Below, one piece after another: positions 36,652-48,900 of a stretch of DNA of 64,000 nt. Every line of letters starts with the position of its first letter. Within the stretch, counting starts at the first letter, position 1. Both the position numbers and the translations under genes were made by a program. The DNA is taken from NCBI RefSeq assembly GCF_001632285.1, contig NZ_LWAH01000012.1, forward strand, positions 62,001 to 126,000. Reading direction: 5' to 3'. The notes beneath the pieces are model-generated. The model was not told the origin of the DNA. It saw only the letters and a list, made by a program, of their open reading frames with translations, and searched no databases. Source of the stretch: Moraxella catarrhalis (GTDB taxonomy: Bacteria > Pseudomonadota > Gammaproteobacteria > Pseudomonadales > Moraxellaceae).

Positions 36652-39090
36652 TCAAAATTTGAAATTTGCCCCGAGCATAAAGTTTCGCCCCATTTGTGGC
36701 ATGTCTGGGAAAAATGTCTCATGAGCAAAGACTTTATCGTTTAATAGATTGTTAGCATTAAAAAATACCTGAACCGAGCCTGCTTGATGGCTTGGCTTGT
36801 GCTGATAGTTAAGCCCCAAATTCACCAAGTTATGAGCTGGGGTTGGGCGTTCAAAATTCGCCAATTTATCTTGTTTAAAGGTATGGCGATATTCCAAAAA
36901 CCCTGACCAATTTGCATTAACATTGGCGGTTAATTTCATGCCAAGGCGTTTTGGTGGCAGTCTTGGCGTATGACTGTCTGGCTGTTTGATGAGAGGACGG
37001 TTGCCATACGCATCGGTTCTGCCCTTTTTGTCAGGCAAATTGGTGAGCTTGCCACGAATATAATCACCAAATAACGCCACATGATACACATCATTAATCT
37101 GATAACCGATGTTGGCATCAAATCCATAAAATTTCGCCGCTGCTTGTTCATAGCGTGCGGTTTTTAAGTCTTTATCATGACGCATGCCACGCAAACCTTG
37201 CTTATACTGTGACAATGTTTGTAAAAACACATAGTTATCAAAATCATAATGATAGCCCCCAAGACGATAATCCCATTTATCACCTTGAAATGTCAGCCCC
37301 AAATCAATGTTGTTGGATTTTTCTTTGTTTAAAAAGCGGTTGCCAATTTCAAACGAGTTGGTGGCAAGGTGCATGCCGTGAGCATACAATTCCTGAGCAT
37401 TTGGCAGGCGTTCTTGATGCGACAGATTCAGCGATAATTTATGTTTGGGCGTTAATTGTAAATGCGTCCCAACAGCATAAGAGCGTGCGGTTTGTTTTTT
37501 GGGGTTTAAAGTACCGCTGTCTAGCAATCGTTTAAAGCGTATGTCTGGTTCATGAGCGGTTGCTAAGCCTAAGTTTAAGCTCTGATAAATGGCGTCTTTA
37601 TCATAATCCATGGTGATGGTTTGTTTCTCAATGCGAGCGGCGGCGTCAACGGTCAGCTTGTCATTGGGTTTGTATTCTTCAAACCAAAACACACTGCCTG
37701 TTTTGGTTGTATTATTGTGCAAGATGTTTTGAGTGTCTTGTTTATTGCCATCTTCATAACGAGGTGGCACAAGTCCGCTGTTTTTTGAGGTGAGATAACC
37801 TACCCCAAACACCCCGCTAAACTTGCCCATCGGCGTATGAATGGGGGTATGTGAGGCTTCCAAACGCCACACATTGGCTTGATTATCAAAAAAGCTGGTC
37901 TTCTCACCCCCATCTATCTCATCATGATGATAATCCACTTTGCCCATGCTGGCTCGGATTTTATCAATGCCAGCAAACGGCGCATTGATTTGCCCTTGCA
38001 CATCATAACGCTTCATTTTCAAATCAATCCAAGGTTTGCCATGGTCGTGCTCGTGGTCGTGCTCGTGGTCATGAGCATGGTCGTGGTCGTGGTCATCATG
38101 TGTATGGCATTCAAGCCCTGCATTGTCAAACTCTAAGTCATCATTTTCCATCAAAAAAGGATACAAACGCAAATATGGCTTGTATTGTAAGGCGGACTGA
38201 GAAATGCCATGCACGCTACATTCTTCATATTCATGTGAATGGTTGGGCAGGCCATATTTGTCTCGGCGTAAGCTCACCGATGCCCCCAAAAAGCCTTGAT
38301 TGCCAACCCATGACACGCCAAGCGTTCCTGCGTTTGATTTGGCATGGCTGTCTGGCAGATGCTTTAAGGTGTCTTTATAGATGAATTCTGGCTGAGTATC
38401 ATCGTATTCAGATTCTTCGTTAAAGACATGGCGGTCAAAGCGTGGCGTTTTATAATCTGCTGCTTGTTTGGACAGCCCTGCAACACGCACTGCCACATGC
38501 TCTCCCAGTGGGGCTTCGGCACTGGCGGTGATTAATTTTTCACGGTTGGCACTGCTAAGACGCACCGTCGCATCACCTTGTAATTTGCTGGGCAATTTGC
38601 TGGGTATTTTGTCATCAACGACATTGACCACGCCTGCTGAGTTGCCAGAGGCGTACAACAAGGCACCAGAGCCTCGCACAATCTCCACCTGTTTTGCCAG
38701 TGTGGTGTCCACCGCTATGGCATGGTCTGGCGATAACCCAGACATGTCCACAACCTCTGAACCGTTTTGTAGGATTTTCAGGCGTTTACCCTCCTGCCCA
38801 CGAATGATGGGGGCTGAGGCACCGCCCCCAAAATGGTTAGAATGAACGCCAAGCTCACCTGCCAAGGCATCGCCTAGGGTGGTTGCTCGTTGTTGTAGTT
38901 GCTCTTTTGAAACTGTGATGCCACTGACTGTTTTTGAATGATTAACGCCAAACTCTGTATTTTGGTCAGCTAAAGAGGTGATCGAAACGCCATCTAAAAT
39001 GACGGTTGGCTTATCCTTTAAATTCGCCTCTGCCAGCATTGGCATTGAAAAAGTTGCCAATATGGCACAGGCAAGCGGTTTTTTTATCAT
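36652..39090 (-). CDS. znuD: ZnuD-type TonB-dependent zinc receptor
   Basis: Outer-membrane TonB-dependent receptor, 812 residues. Signal peptide MIKKPLACAILATFSMPMLA, plug domain with KEQLQQRATTLGDALAGELG, APIIRGQEGKRLKILQNG and VEIVRGSGALLYASGNSAG, and a barrel ending PQMGRNFMLGANFKF. A loop near residues 332-350 is an H/D/E run of about 19 residues (DHDHDHAHDH and onward), the zinc-gathering feature of ZnuD. ATG 39090 with GAAGGTTACC before it is preferred to the ATG four codons upstream. A Zur-like operator lies at its promoter. Confidence 0.93.
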   Translation of the reverse strand: MIKKPLACAILATFSMPMLAEANLKDKPTVILDGVSITSLADQNTEFGVNHSKTVSGITVSKEQLQQRATTLGDALAGELGVHSNHFGGGASAPIIRGQEGKRLKILQNGSEVVDMSGLSPDHAIAVDTTLAKQVEIVRGSGALLYASGNSAGVVNVVDDKIPSKLPSKLQGDATVRLSSANREKLITASAEAPLGEHVAVRVAGLSKQAADYKTPRFDRHVFNEESEYDDTQPEFIYKDTLKHLPDSHAKSNAGTLGVSWVGNQGFLGASVSLRRDKYGLPNHSHEYEECSVHGISQSALQYKPYLRLYPFLMENDDLEFDNAGLECHTHDDHDHDHAHDHEHDHEHDHGKPWIDLKMKRYDVQGQINAPFAGIDKIRASMGKVDYHHDEIDGGEKTSFFDNQANVWRLEASHTPIHTPMGKFSGVFGVGYLTSKNSGLVPPRYEDGNKQDTQNILHNNTTKTGSVFWFEEYKPNDKLTVDAAARIEKQTITMDYDKDAIYQSLNLGLATAHEPDIRFKRLLDSGTLNPKKQTARSYAVGTHLQLTPKHKLSLNLSHQERLPNAQELYAHGMHLATNSFEIGNRFLNKEKSNNIDLGLTFQGDKWDYRLGGYHYDFDNYVFLQTLSQYKQGLRGMRHDKDLKTARYEQAAAKFYGFDANIGYQINDVYHVALFGDYIRGKLTNLPDKKGRTDAYGNRPLIKQPDSHTPRLPPKRLGMKLTANVNANWSGFLEYRHTFKQDKLANFERPTPAHNLVNLGLNYQHKPSHQAGSVQVFFNANNLLNDKVFAHETFFPDMPQMGRNFMLGANFKF

Positions 39091-39106
39091 GGTAACCTTC
39101 ATATAT

Positions 39107-39119
39107 GATATACTATAAC
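39107..39119. promoter_or_regulatory. Zur-like operator at the znuD promoter
   Basis: GATATACTATAAC differs at one position from the dyad GTTATANTATAAC that is the core of known Zur sites. It sits just downstream of the znuD -10 box, so a bound repressor would block initiation. A second, imperfect copy (GTTATATAATAC on the minus strand) overlaps the -10 itself. Confidence 0.65.
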
Positions 39120-39131
39120 ATTTGTTGAAGT

Positions 39132-39159
39132 ATTATATAACATATATGAAAAATTACAA
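39132..39159 (-). promoter_or_regulatory. promoter of znuD
   Basis: Minus strand: TTGTAA, 16-base spacer, TATAAT. Start near 39125, overlapping the Zur-like site. Confidence 0.6.
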
Positions 39160-39236
39160 TCAGTTGAGATACAATTTAAGCAAGTAATTACAAAAAAATT
39201 ATCCCAACCAAACCAAGCTTATCCACCCTGGCAAAA

Positions 39237-39264
39237 TTGACATCAAAAACCATCGTGTTATAAT
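39237..39264 (+). promoter_or_regulatory. consensus sigma70 promoter before the RHH gene
   Basis: TTGACA and TATAAT, both perfect, with a 16-base spacer: one of the best promoters in the window. Start near 39271, giving the downstream gene a leader of about 138 bases. Confidence 0.75.
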
Positions 39265-39408
39265 CCTTTAAATGCCATTTTTAAGGTTATTGTTAAGTAT
39301 TGCTTTATACAATTACCTTGATATGCTTATTTTATGCCAATATAAAAATAGCGATGGCGACCATTGTATCAAACTTTATGCCATAAAAATAAACTCATTA
39401 GGAAATTT

Positions 39409-39711
39409 ATGCTACCTCCACACATCAAAAATCGTTATTCAGACCACCCTCAAACCATCATGCGTCCTGTTCATTTACGCCTATCTGAAGAGATTATCCA
39501 GCATCTTGAAGATACCGCCAAAGTACATGGGTTTAGCCGTATTCAAGGACTGATTCGCTTGTACATTCGCCAAGGTTTGGACCGTGATAATTGTAATTAC
39601 ACGCTTGCCAATGACATGCTATTCATTGAAAAATTGCGTAAAAAAGGGGTTAGCCAATCCATCATCGATGAAGCCTTAACAGATGTGAATCAAACATGCG
39701 ATTTGGATTAA
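39409..39711 (+). CDS. ribbon-helix-helix DNA-binding protein
   Basis: A 100-residue protein. Residues about 19-60 read MRPVHLRLSEEIIQHLEDTA followed by FSRIQGLIRLYIRQGLD, the strand-helix-helix pattern of MetJ/Arc (CopG-like) repressors. A C-terminal helical part contains ANDMLFIEKLRKKG and SQSIIDEALTDV. AGGAAATTT precedes the ATG at 39409. It is divergent from znuD across 318 bases; no toxin-like gene lies beside it, so it is more likely a stand-alone regulator than an antitoxin. Its target is unknown. Confidence 0.7.
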   Translation: MLPPHIKNRYSDHPQTIMRPVHLRLSEEIIQHLEDTAKVHGFSRIQGLIRLYIRQGLDRDNCNYTLANDMLFIEKLRKKGVSQSIIDEALTDVNQTCDLD

Positions 39712-39778
39712 CAAATATGGATGAATTAAATATGAATGCGTCATCAGTATTGAATGTATAAAGACGCCAACTAACAGC

Positions 39779-39814
39779 AAAAAACTACCCACTGATAATC
39801 AGTGAGTGGTTTTT
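39779..39814. terminator. bidirectional terminator between the RHH gene and sppA
   Basis: AAAACTACCCACTGA pairs, with one mismatch and one wobble, with TCAGTGAGTGGTTTT; A and T runs on both sides. Confidence 0.7.
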
Positions 39815-39828
39815 CTTGATTTGATTGA

Positions 39829-40857
39829 TTATTGAATGGTGGCCTCTTCTTGGTTTAGGCTCAATTTTAAACCCTCGCCCAAACCCTTACCAACCTGCAC
39901 ACCAAAACGATCAAATAACTTATTCATTGGGTTGACATAAGTATAATCGACTGTTTGTAAATCAAGCGTCTTTTTAAGCTGGCTAATACCACCTGTTTTA
40001 TCCGCCAAACCCAGCTCAACAGCATCGGTACCTGTCCAAATCAGACCACTAAAAAGCTGATTTTGTTCAGGATTTTTCAGTTTACTACCACGACCTTGTT
40101 TAACCGCCTTAATAAAATTTTGGTGAGTCTTATTTAATAAGGCTTGTATGTGCTGCCGTTCTGTTTCGGTCATCTCACGGCTACTACTTAAAATATCTTT
40201 ATATTCACCTGCTGTTATCGTGCGATCTTTTACGCCCACTTTTTTCATCAGCTCTTCTAGATTGTACCCAGACATAATTACACCGATAGAACCAACCAAA
40301 CTTGAAGGGTTGACCCAAATTTCATCAGCAGCCGATGCAATATAATATGCACCTGATGCACCAAGATCACCAATGATGGCATACAATTTTTTATCAGGAT
40401 ATTCTTGACGAAGCATCATCGCCATTTGCCAAATCTCATCTGACTGCACTGGCGAACCACCTGGTGAATTGATATTTAAAACCACGGCTTTGGCTTGGTT
40501 ATTCTCAAATGCCTCCATCAAAGAATCATTGATATTTTGTGCATTGACATCACCATTTGTCATGATCGCCCCATTAACATCAATAATGGCAATGTGTGGT
40601 TCATTAATACCGATACGCTCAAATGATGATCCAAAACCGCTGCACCCAAAACCAAGTACAATGATAAAAAATACCAAAAAAGCAAAGGTCAGTAATTTCA
40701 AAAATACCGACCAAAGACGGTTAGCCCTTTGCTCTTCAATGCTGGCAAGCAGTGTTTTTTCGAGCAGACGCCATTCTTCGCCTTGTCTGGGTGCACCCAT
40801 GGGTGTGTCAGCTGATATTTTTTGGGGCGATTTGTCAGGATTTGGTGGCCATGCCAT
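39829..40857 (-). CDS. sppA: signal peptide peptidase SppA, S49 family
   Basis: Membrane-anchored serine/lysine protease that degrades leftover signal peptides. It has about 342 residues, the short form, not the doubled E. coli SppA. One helix lies at about residues 45-70 (FLKLLTFAFLVFFIIVLGFG), then AIIDVNGAIMTNGDVNA, LNINSPGGSPVQSDEIW and the catalytic serine in YAIIGDLGASGAYYIASAAD. The lysine lies in the GSIGVIMSGYNLEELMKKVG/KDRTITAGEYKD region. AAGGTATCAATT before the ATG at 40857 (MAWPPNPDK) fixes the start; an earlier in-frame start six codons upstream is rejected. Confidence 0.93.
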   Translation of the reverse strand: MAWPPNPDKSPQKISADTPMGAPRQGEEWRLLEKTLLASIEEQRANRLWSVFLKLLTFAFLVFFIIVLGFGCSGFGSSFERIGINEPHIAIIDVNGAIMTNGDVNAQNINDSLMEAFENNQAKAVVLNINSPGGSPVQSDEIWQMAMMLRQEYPDKKLYAIIGDLGASGAYYIASAADEIWVNPSSLVGSIGVIMSGYNLEELMKKVGVKDRTITAGEYKDILSSSREMTETERQHIQALLNKTHQNFIKAVKQGRGSKLKNPEQNQLFSGLIWTGTDAVELGLADKTGGISQLKKTLDLQTVDYTYVNPMNKLFDRFGVQVGKGLGEGLKLSLNQEEATIQ

Positions 40858-40952
40858 AATTGATACCTTATACAAAAATACTTAAAATATGAAAATACAC
40901 TTATTGTAACTCAAAAACCATATAAACGATAGTGTGCCTACCTGATTATTCA

Positions 40953-43481
40953 CTATTTATCTAAGTAAATTGATTGCAGGGTATCTAAATTGGCTTTAAC
41001 ATGGCTGGCATCAGCGGCGTGTGTGGTGCTAAGCCAAACCGAATGGTAGCCTACAGGTGTCACCAACTTTAATTCTTCGTCAGAAAGACACAGCATATCC
41101 CATAGCTGCCAAAGCATTGGCTCACGATTTGTACTGATGATAAGCTGTGTTTGATTTGAAGTGGCGGTATCAACCTCCCCAAAATTAGGCTCAAGCTGAT
41201 CTTCTGTCAGATTTTGGGTATTTAGTGGCAAATCTGCCAAAACTTCAACTTCGCAGTGCTGTACACGCTCATCACCAATCTCATGCCAACCCGTCAAAGC
41301 TTTTATGCCAATGCCTTCAGATTGCCAATATAAACCTGCACGACATGGTGTGTGATGAATATTTGCCAAAGGCTCATGATTACCCGCCTGCCAAAAGCGA
41401 TGCACAGGCAATGCTTTAGCAAGCTGACCCACCACAGGCAAAAATATGGCACTTGGGCTTTGGACAATGATACCATCTATGCCATATTGTGCCGCTCCCA
41501 GTCGATACAGCTGATCTGTCAGCGTTTGGGTATGATTTGCTCTTAAGCTCTTGGCACCCAAATCATTTAAGATAAGCCAGTGTTTTTGTTGATTGGCATT
41601 GTGATAACTAAGCAACATCTGACTGATATTAGGCGTATCACTTGGCAAAATAATCAGCTTAAAATGCGGTATTTGCTTGGGCAATCCCAAAAATATCATC
41701 GCCACCAAAGGTAGTATAATCAGTACCCTAGGTAAGACATTTGGCAATATCCATAAGCCCACTACCATAAAACTGAGTAAAAATCCTGCCATCCCAAAAG
41801 GTGCATATAGCCAAGCACCCAAACTACCAATTTGGCTACTTAGTCCAAAATATAAAAAATCATGCAGCCAATAAAGTACAGCAGAAGATGTGCCCCAAAG
41901 TAGCTGCGACAGCTCTGGCAAAATCCCAAAAACTGCACCAGCGATTAAGTTAATGGGTACAACAACAAAACCAAACAATCCGATGGCAAATAAATTTACC
42001 ACCAAACCCCAGATTGATACCTTGCCAAATAATAAGATAGACACAGGTAGCATGCTAAAAAATAGCCAAAATTGCAAACGCACTGCCTGTTTGAATTGAA
42101 GCCATCGCCGTACAAGTTGCCCCTGATTTTGATTGGTATCATTGATCATATCAATTTTGGGTGACTCATAACGCATCAATAACAACACGGCAATAAATGA
42201 CAACCAAAAGCCTGCTTGCCATAACACATAAGGGTCAAGCCAAATCATCAACAAGGCTACCCACGCCAGCACAGAAATCATGTCAGCGGGCAGTATTAAG
42301 TAGCGAACCAGCCAAGCTGCAATTAATAAATAAACAGTTCGCACCGCAGGCACATCAAACCCTGTAAACAATGCATAAACCAAACTTGCCAACACCATGA
42401 CCATCATACGAATTTGCCATCTTGGCAAGTGTGCATAAATGCGTTGTGCAAATTTATCCGTCATAAAAGTTACAAGTGCTGATAAAATCACCGCTAAAAA
42501 TAGCACATGCGTCCCTGAAATGGCAAGCAAATGCGAAATACCTGCCAATTGATACAGCTCTTTGGTGTGTTTATCAATCAAAGCACGATCACCTGTCATC
42601 AAGCTCAAAGAAACCGCTTTTGCCTGTGATTGCGATGCACTAAGCTTATGCCAATCTTGATAAAAATGCGTTCTGAGTCGATGACGAAATTGCTCAAGAC
42701 GAAAATAAAACCGCTGAGCCAAAGATTCTGCCTCAAGCGGTGCAATCTCACCAACAGACAAAATTTTTGCTTGAGCATGAATATGGCGAGTGCGTAGCCA
42801 TTGATTGGTATCAAAACCACTTGCCGATGGCGTTTTATCAATCGGTGTAATCAAAATCTCGGCAGTCAAACGCATGGCAGGCTGAACCTTAGCAAGTTTA
42901 CTCAAATCGGCTTGAGTGGCATTTGGATTGGCTGACAAAAGTACCGTCATACCCTCCATTGATTTTAATTTGTCTAAATCCTCTTGAGTTGGCATTATTG
43001 AAGGGTTGGGATTAAATTCCCCAAAGGGATTATGAATCTTTAAAGTTGAGGGGTGATGAGCAGAAGGAATAATGGGTTTAATATTATGTAAAGTCGCCAC
43101 TTGGCGAAATGAAGTACCCAAGATATCATCATAAATCCCATCACTCAGAGTATGAATATGAGCGTCAGCACTGACCATGTAGCGAGCGTTTGGCGCATGT
43201 ATCTCATAAGTAACATATGCGACCAATGTACGCACCACAAATAACAAAACAATACTTGCAACAAGTAGACACGCTTTGAGCAAGCGATTGATTTTGGCTA
43301 ATTTAGATGTAGGTATCAGTGACCATCCAAGCAAACACAACAATAAACCTGCAGTTATCAGTAAGATACATTGATCTGAAGCTAAAATACTAAGCCATGT
43401 CTCATCAAACCAAAATTGCTCAATACTGCCCAAGATGGCAAGCACAGCCAAGGCAACAAAAACAAATAACCAAACCGCCAT
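40953..43481 (-). CDS. comEC: ComEC/Rec2 DNA-uptake channel with degenerate C-terminal domain
   Basis: Inner-membrane channel for transforming DNA. It has 842 residues: N-terminal helices, an extracytoplasmic part (DUF4131-like, about 100-270), then the Competence domain with the diagnostic GISHLLAISGTHVLFLAVIL near residue 318 and about eight helices to near 590. The last 250 residues occupy the place of the usual metallo-beta-lactamase domain, but neither DVGQGD nor HxHxDH is present; the aligned place reads ILNDLGAKS and IIVQSPSAIFLPVVG. The gene starts four bases after the ispD stop. Natural competence is expected in this genus. Confidence 0.92.
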   Translation of the reverse strand: MAVWLFVFVALAVLAILGSIEQFWFDETWLSILASDQCILLITAGLLLCLLGWSLIPTSKLAKINRLLKACLLVASIVLLFVVRTLVAYVTYEIHAPNARYMVSADAHIHTLSDGIYDDILGTSFRQVATLHNIKPIIPSAHHPSTLKIHNPFGEFNPNPSIMPTQEDLDKLKSMEGMTVLLSANPNATQADLSKLAKVQPAMRLTAEILITPIDKTPSASGFDTNQWLRTRHIHAQAKILSVGEIAPLEAESLAQRFYFRLEQFRHRLRTHFYQDWHKLSASQSQAKAVSLSLMTGDRALIDKHTKELYQLAGISHLLAISGTHVLFLAVILSALVTFMTDKFAQRIYAHLPRWQIRMMVMVLASLVYALFTGFDVPAVRTVYLLIAAWLVRYLILPADMISVLAWVALLMIWLDPYVLWQAGFWLSFIAVLLLMRYESPKIDMINDTNQNQGQLVRRWLQFKQAVRLQFWLFFSMLPVSILLFGKVSIWGLVVNLFAIGLFGFVVVPINLIAGAVFGILPELSQLLWGTSSAVLYWLHDFLYFGLSSQIGSLGAWLYAPFGMAGFLLSFMVVGLWILPNVLPRVLIILPLVAMIFLGLPKQIPHFKLIILPSDTPNISQMLLSYHNANQQKHWLILNDLGAKSLRANHTQTLTDQLYRLGAAQYGIDGIIVQSPSAIFLPVVGQLAKALPVHRFWQAGNHEPLANIHHTPCRAGLYWQSEGIGIKALTGWHEIGDERVQHCEVEVLADLPLNTQNLTEDQLEPNFGEVDTATSNQTQLIISTNREPMLWQLWDMLCLSDEELKLVTPVGYHSVWLSTTHAADASHVKANLDTLQSIYLDK

Positions 43482-43485
43482 AAGC

Positions 43486-44214
43486 TTAACTTAATTTGAC
43501 CAATTCATCAAACAAACCACTTAAAATCTTCTCCATAAGCGGCAAATCATCAGGGTAAGTCAGCTTAATATTCATCCGAGATGCTGGCACAATGGCGACA
43601 GACTCCCCCATCGCTTCACACGCTGATGCCTCATCAGTAATCTGCAGGCGGTTGGTGATGACAAATTCAAAAGCCGACTTTAAAACCCCTATCTTAAATG
43701 CCTGAGGCGTCAACGCTTGCCATAAATCATCTCGGCTGACCGTATGGCTAATATGGTTATCTTTGGCAAATTTCAATGTATCCACGACAGCTGTCGCCAA
43801 TATTGCTGCATTGCATTGATTGCTTTTGATTTTATGAATCAATCGATCCAAATCAGTATAAGGCAAACATGGTCTTGCTGCATCATGGATAAGCACCCAA
43901 TCACCATCCAAACCCCCTTCAGCACAGATTTTGTCAAGCCCATTCATCACCGACTGCCATCGCTCATCGCCGCCAGTTGTGTAGTAAATTGCCTGATCAA
44001 AAGAGGATTGCATGTCCAACATTTCGCCTTGAATATAGGCATCATCATGAGCAATCACCACGGTCAAAGCATCAAGATCGGGGTGATTTAATCGAGAAAT
44101 ACTGTGTGTCAAGATACTTTTAGTACCAATTTTAAGATATTGCTTGGGTTTATTGGCACCAAATCTTGATCCTGTGCCAGCAGCGACAATGAGCGGATAA
44201 ATCGTTGTTTTCAT
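43486..44214 (-). CDS. ispD: 2-C-methyl-D-erythritol 4-phosphate cytidylyltransferase
   Basis: MEP-pathway enzyme coupling CTP to methylerythritol phosphate for isoprenoid synthesis. It has 242 residues. The N-terminal PLIVAAGTGSRFGANKPKQYL is the nucleotide-binding signature. Then come VLIHDAARPCLPYTDLDRLI, VDTLKFAKDN and TDEASACEAMGESVAIVPAS. It sits downstream of ftsB as in many gammaproteobacteria, but a hairpin terminator fills the 66-base gap. comEC starts four bases after its stop. Confidence 0.96.
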   Translation of the reverse strand: MKTTIYPLIVAAGTGSRFGANKPKQYLKIGTKSILTHSISRLNHPDLDALTVVIAHDDAYIQGEMLDMQSSFDQAIYYTTGGDERWQSVMNGLDKICAEGGLDGDWVLIHDAARPCLPYTDLDRLIHKIKSNQCNAAILATAVVDTLKFAKDNHISHTVSRDDLWQALTPQAFKIGVLKSAFEFVITNRLQITDEASACEAMGESVAIVPASRMNIKLTYPDDLPLMEKILSGLFDELVKLS

Positions 44215-44232
44215 AAGTCATCAAATAATAAA

Positions 44233-44264
44233 AATCGCCAAATCAGATCAAACAGTTTGGCGAT
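44233..44264 (-). terminator. hairpin between ftsB and ispD
   Basis: Minus strand: ATCGCCAAA with TTTGGCGAT, followed by TTTTATTATT. It would terminate, or attenuate, the pyrG-side transcript just before ispD. Confidence 0.65.
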
Positions 44265-44280
44265 CAAAAACTTTTGTATA

Positions 44281-44691
44281 TCAGTGATTGGGCATGGGTT
44301 CTGGTACAGAATCAACAGCCTCGATACTCTCATCAATTTCAAGTAAGGGCTGGCGTGAATAAGTAATTGGTGCATTTGACAGCTGAATAAATGTTTCACC
44401 AGGCTTAATTAAACCAAGGTCCAGCCGTGCATGCTCCTCAATTGCCGAAAGACCCGATTTTAGATCTTTGACATCAGCCAATAAGATATTGTTTTTATTG
44501 ATCTGCTCTTGATTCAAGCGATTTTGTTCATGCAGCTGATTTTTTACAGCAATTAAATTGGCATGACCATAATCACCATACCAATACTGTATTTGCATCA
44601 GCACCAAAACCACTGTTGCAATAATAATGCTAATAATCAGTCTAAGCTGATTACTCACCATATACTTAAGTATCTGATTCACATTTGCCAC
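44281..44691 (-). CDS. ftsB: cell-division protein FtsB
   Basis: Bitopic divisome protein acting with FtsL and FtsQ to activate septal wall synthesis. It has 136 residues: a transmembrane helix at about 18-37, the IQYWYGDYG element just after it, then a coiled coil (NQLHEQNRLNQEQINKNN) and the conserved GLSAIEEHARLDLGLIKPGE. The C-terminal tail is longer than in E. coli (103 residues) and proline-rich. The start is GTG at 44691 with GGGA upstream; an in-frame ATG ten codons later is possible. It follows eno by 34 bases, the standard neighbour. Confidence 0.9.
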   Translation of the reverse strand: MANVNQILKYMVSNQLRLIISIIIATVVLVLMQIQYWYGDYGHANLIAVKNQLHEQNRLNQEQINKNNILLADVKDLKSGLSAIEEHARLDLGLIKPGETFIQLSNAPITYSRQPLLEIDESIEAVDSVPEPMPNH

Positions 44692-44725
44692 AGTGTTTTT
44701 CCCAAATCATTGATAAAATCGCAGA

Positions 44726-46063
<1,338 letters not shown>

Positions 46064-46099
46064 TTATTAATGATAAAATTCTTTAATTTTGCGTATCTA

Positions 46100-46963
46100 T
46101 TATTGTGTATCTAAAGTTTCAAAGCCTTTGACCAAATCATCAAGCTGCTTAATTTGTATCAAAAATGGCTCAAGTTGATTTAGGCGTAATGCACTTGGGC
46201 CATCACATTTCGCCTTATCAGGATCAGGATGAGCTTCTAAAAATAAACCCGCCAAGCCTGTCGCCATACCCGCACGAGCAAGAGTGGTAATCTGATGGCG
46301 TCTGCCACCTGCACTGTCACCACGAGCACCCGGCTCTTGAAGTGCGTGCGTAACATCAAAAAATACTGGTACATTCATTGACTTCATGGTATCAAAGCCA
46401 AGCATATCAACAACCAAATTATTATAACCAAATGCCGAACCACGCTCACAAAGAATCACTTGATCATTACCAGCTTCCAAACATTTATTAATGATATGAC
46501 GCATTTCATGTGGTGCCAAAAACTGTGCTTTTTTGACATTAATTATCTTGCCAGTGCGTGCAATGGCACTCACCAAATCCGTCTGGCGGGACAAAAAAGC
46601 AGGTAATTGTAGGATATCGGCAACTTTGGCAACAGGTGCAGCCTGATAAGGTTCATGCACATCGGTAATAATGGGGACATTGTAAGTTTCTTTAATGTCA
46701 TTTAGCCAAGTCAAGCCATTCTCAAGGCTTGGACCACGAAAAGAGTGCAAGCTTGAGCGATTTGCTTTGTCAAAACTTGCCTTGAACACATAACCGATAT
46801 TAAGCCTTTGGCAAATATCGATATATTGCTCAGCAATCTCAAAAGCCAATTCACGGCTTTCAAGCACATTCATACCGCCAAATAGAACAAAAGGCTTATC
46901 ATTACCAATCTCAATCCCTGATACGGTAATGTTTGATTGAGCGGCTATCATTGGCTGTGTCAT
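46100..46963 (-). CDS. kdsA: 3-deoxy-8-phosphooctulonate synthase
   Basis: Condenses arabinose-5-phosphate with phosphoenolpyruvate to Kdo-8-phosphate for the lipooligosaccharide inner core. It has 287 residues. Motifs: [75 protein letters not shown] and [28 protein letters not shown] lies before the ATG. Between pyrG and eno, as in many gammaproteobacteria, though a strong terminator separates it from pyrG. Confidence 0.97.
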   Translation of the reverse strand: MTQPMIAAQSNITVSGIEIGNDKPFVLFGGMNVLESRELAFEIAEQYIDICQRLNIGYVFKASFDKANRSSLHSFRGPSLENGLTWLNDIKETYNVPIITDVHEPYQAAPVAKVADILQLPAFLSRQTDLVSAIARTGKIINVKKAQFLAPHEMRHIINKCLEAGNDQVILCERGSAFGYNNLVVDMLGFDTMKSMNVPVFFDVTHALQEPGARGDSAGGRRHQITTLARAGMATGLAGLFLEAHPDPDKAKCDGPSALRLNQLEPFLIQIKQLDDLVKGFETLDTQ

Positions 46964-47055
46964 CTCAAATCCTTACAGTTTTATTTATCCTGCATAAGTT
47001 ACAAGTTTGGTTTTGTCATTATACTACCAAGTACATTTAAAACACAAAAAATAGT

Positions 47056-47093
47056 AAAAAGCACATCAAAGCCAAAGCGTTTGATGTGCTTAA
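47056..47093 (-). terminator. terminator after pyrG
   Basis: Minus strand: AAGCACATCAAA pairs with TTTGATGTGCTT, followed by TTTACTATTTTTTG. This implies kdsA has a promoter of its own or depends on read-through. Confidence 0.85.
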
Positions 47094-47096
47094 TGA

Positions 47097-48773
<1,677 letters not shown>

Positions 48774-48859
48774 TCATCAAAAAAATATAGGGGTTTGGGG
48801 AATATTTTTCTCTGCAAATAAATCATAGCATTAAAATTGCCAATCATTTCACCATCAAT

Positions 48860-48887
48860 AAAAAGAGCCGCAAAAGCGACTCTTAAA
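48860..48887 (-). terminator. terminator after ccoP
   Basis: Minus strand: AAGAGTCGC, TTTT loop, GCGGCTCTT, then TTTTATTG. It closes the ccoNOQP operon. Confidence 0.8.
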
Positions 48888-48900
48888 ACATTAGCCAAAC

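Noticed and set aside
39272..39553. Open frame overlapping the RHH gene in another frame
   Set aside because: No recognisable features or ribosome site. The RHH frame has a Shine-Dalgarno and a clear DNA-binding pattern.
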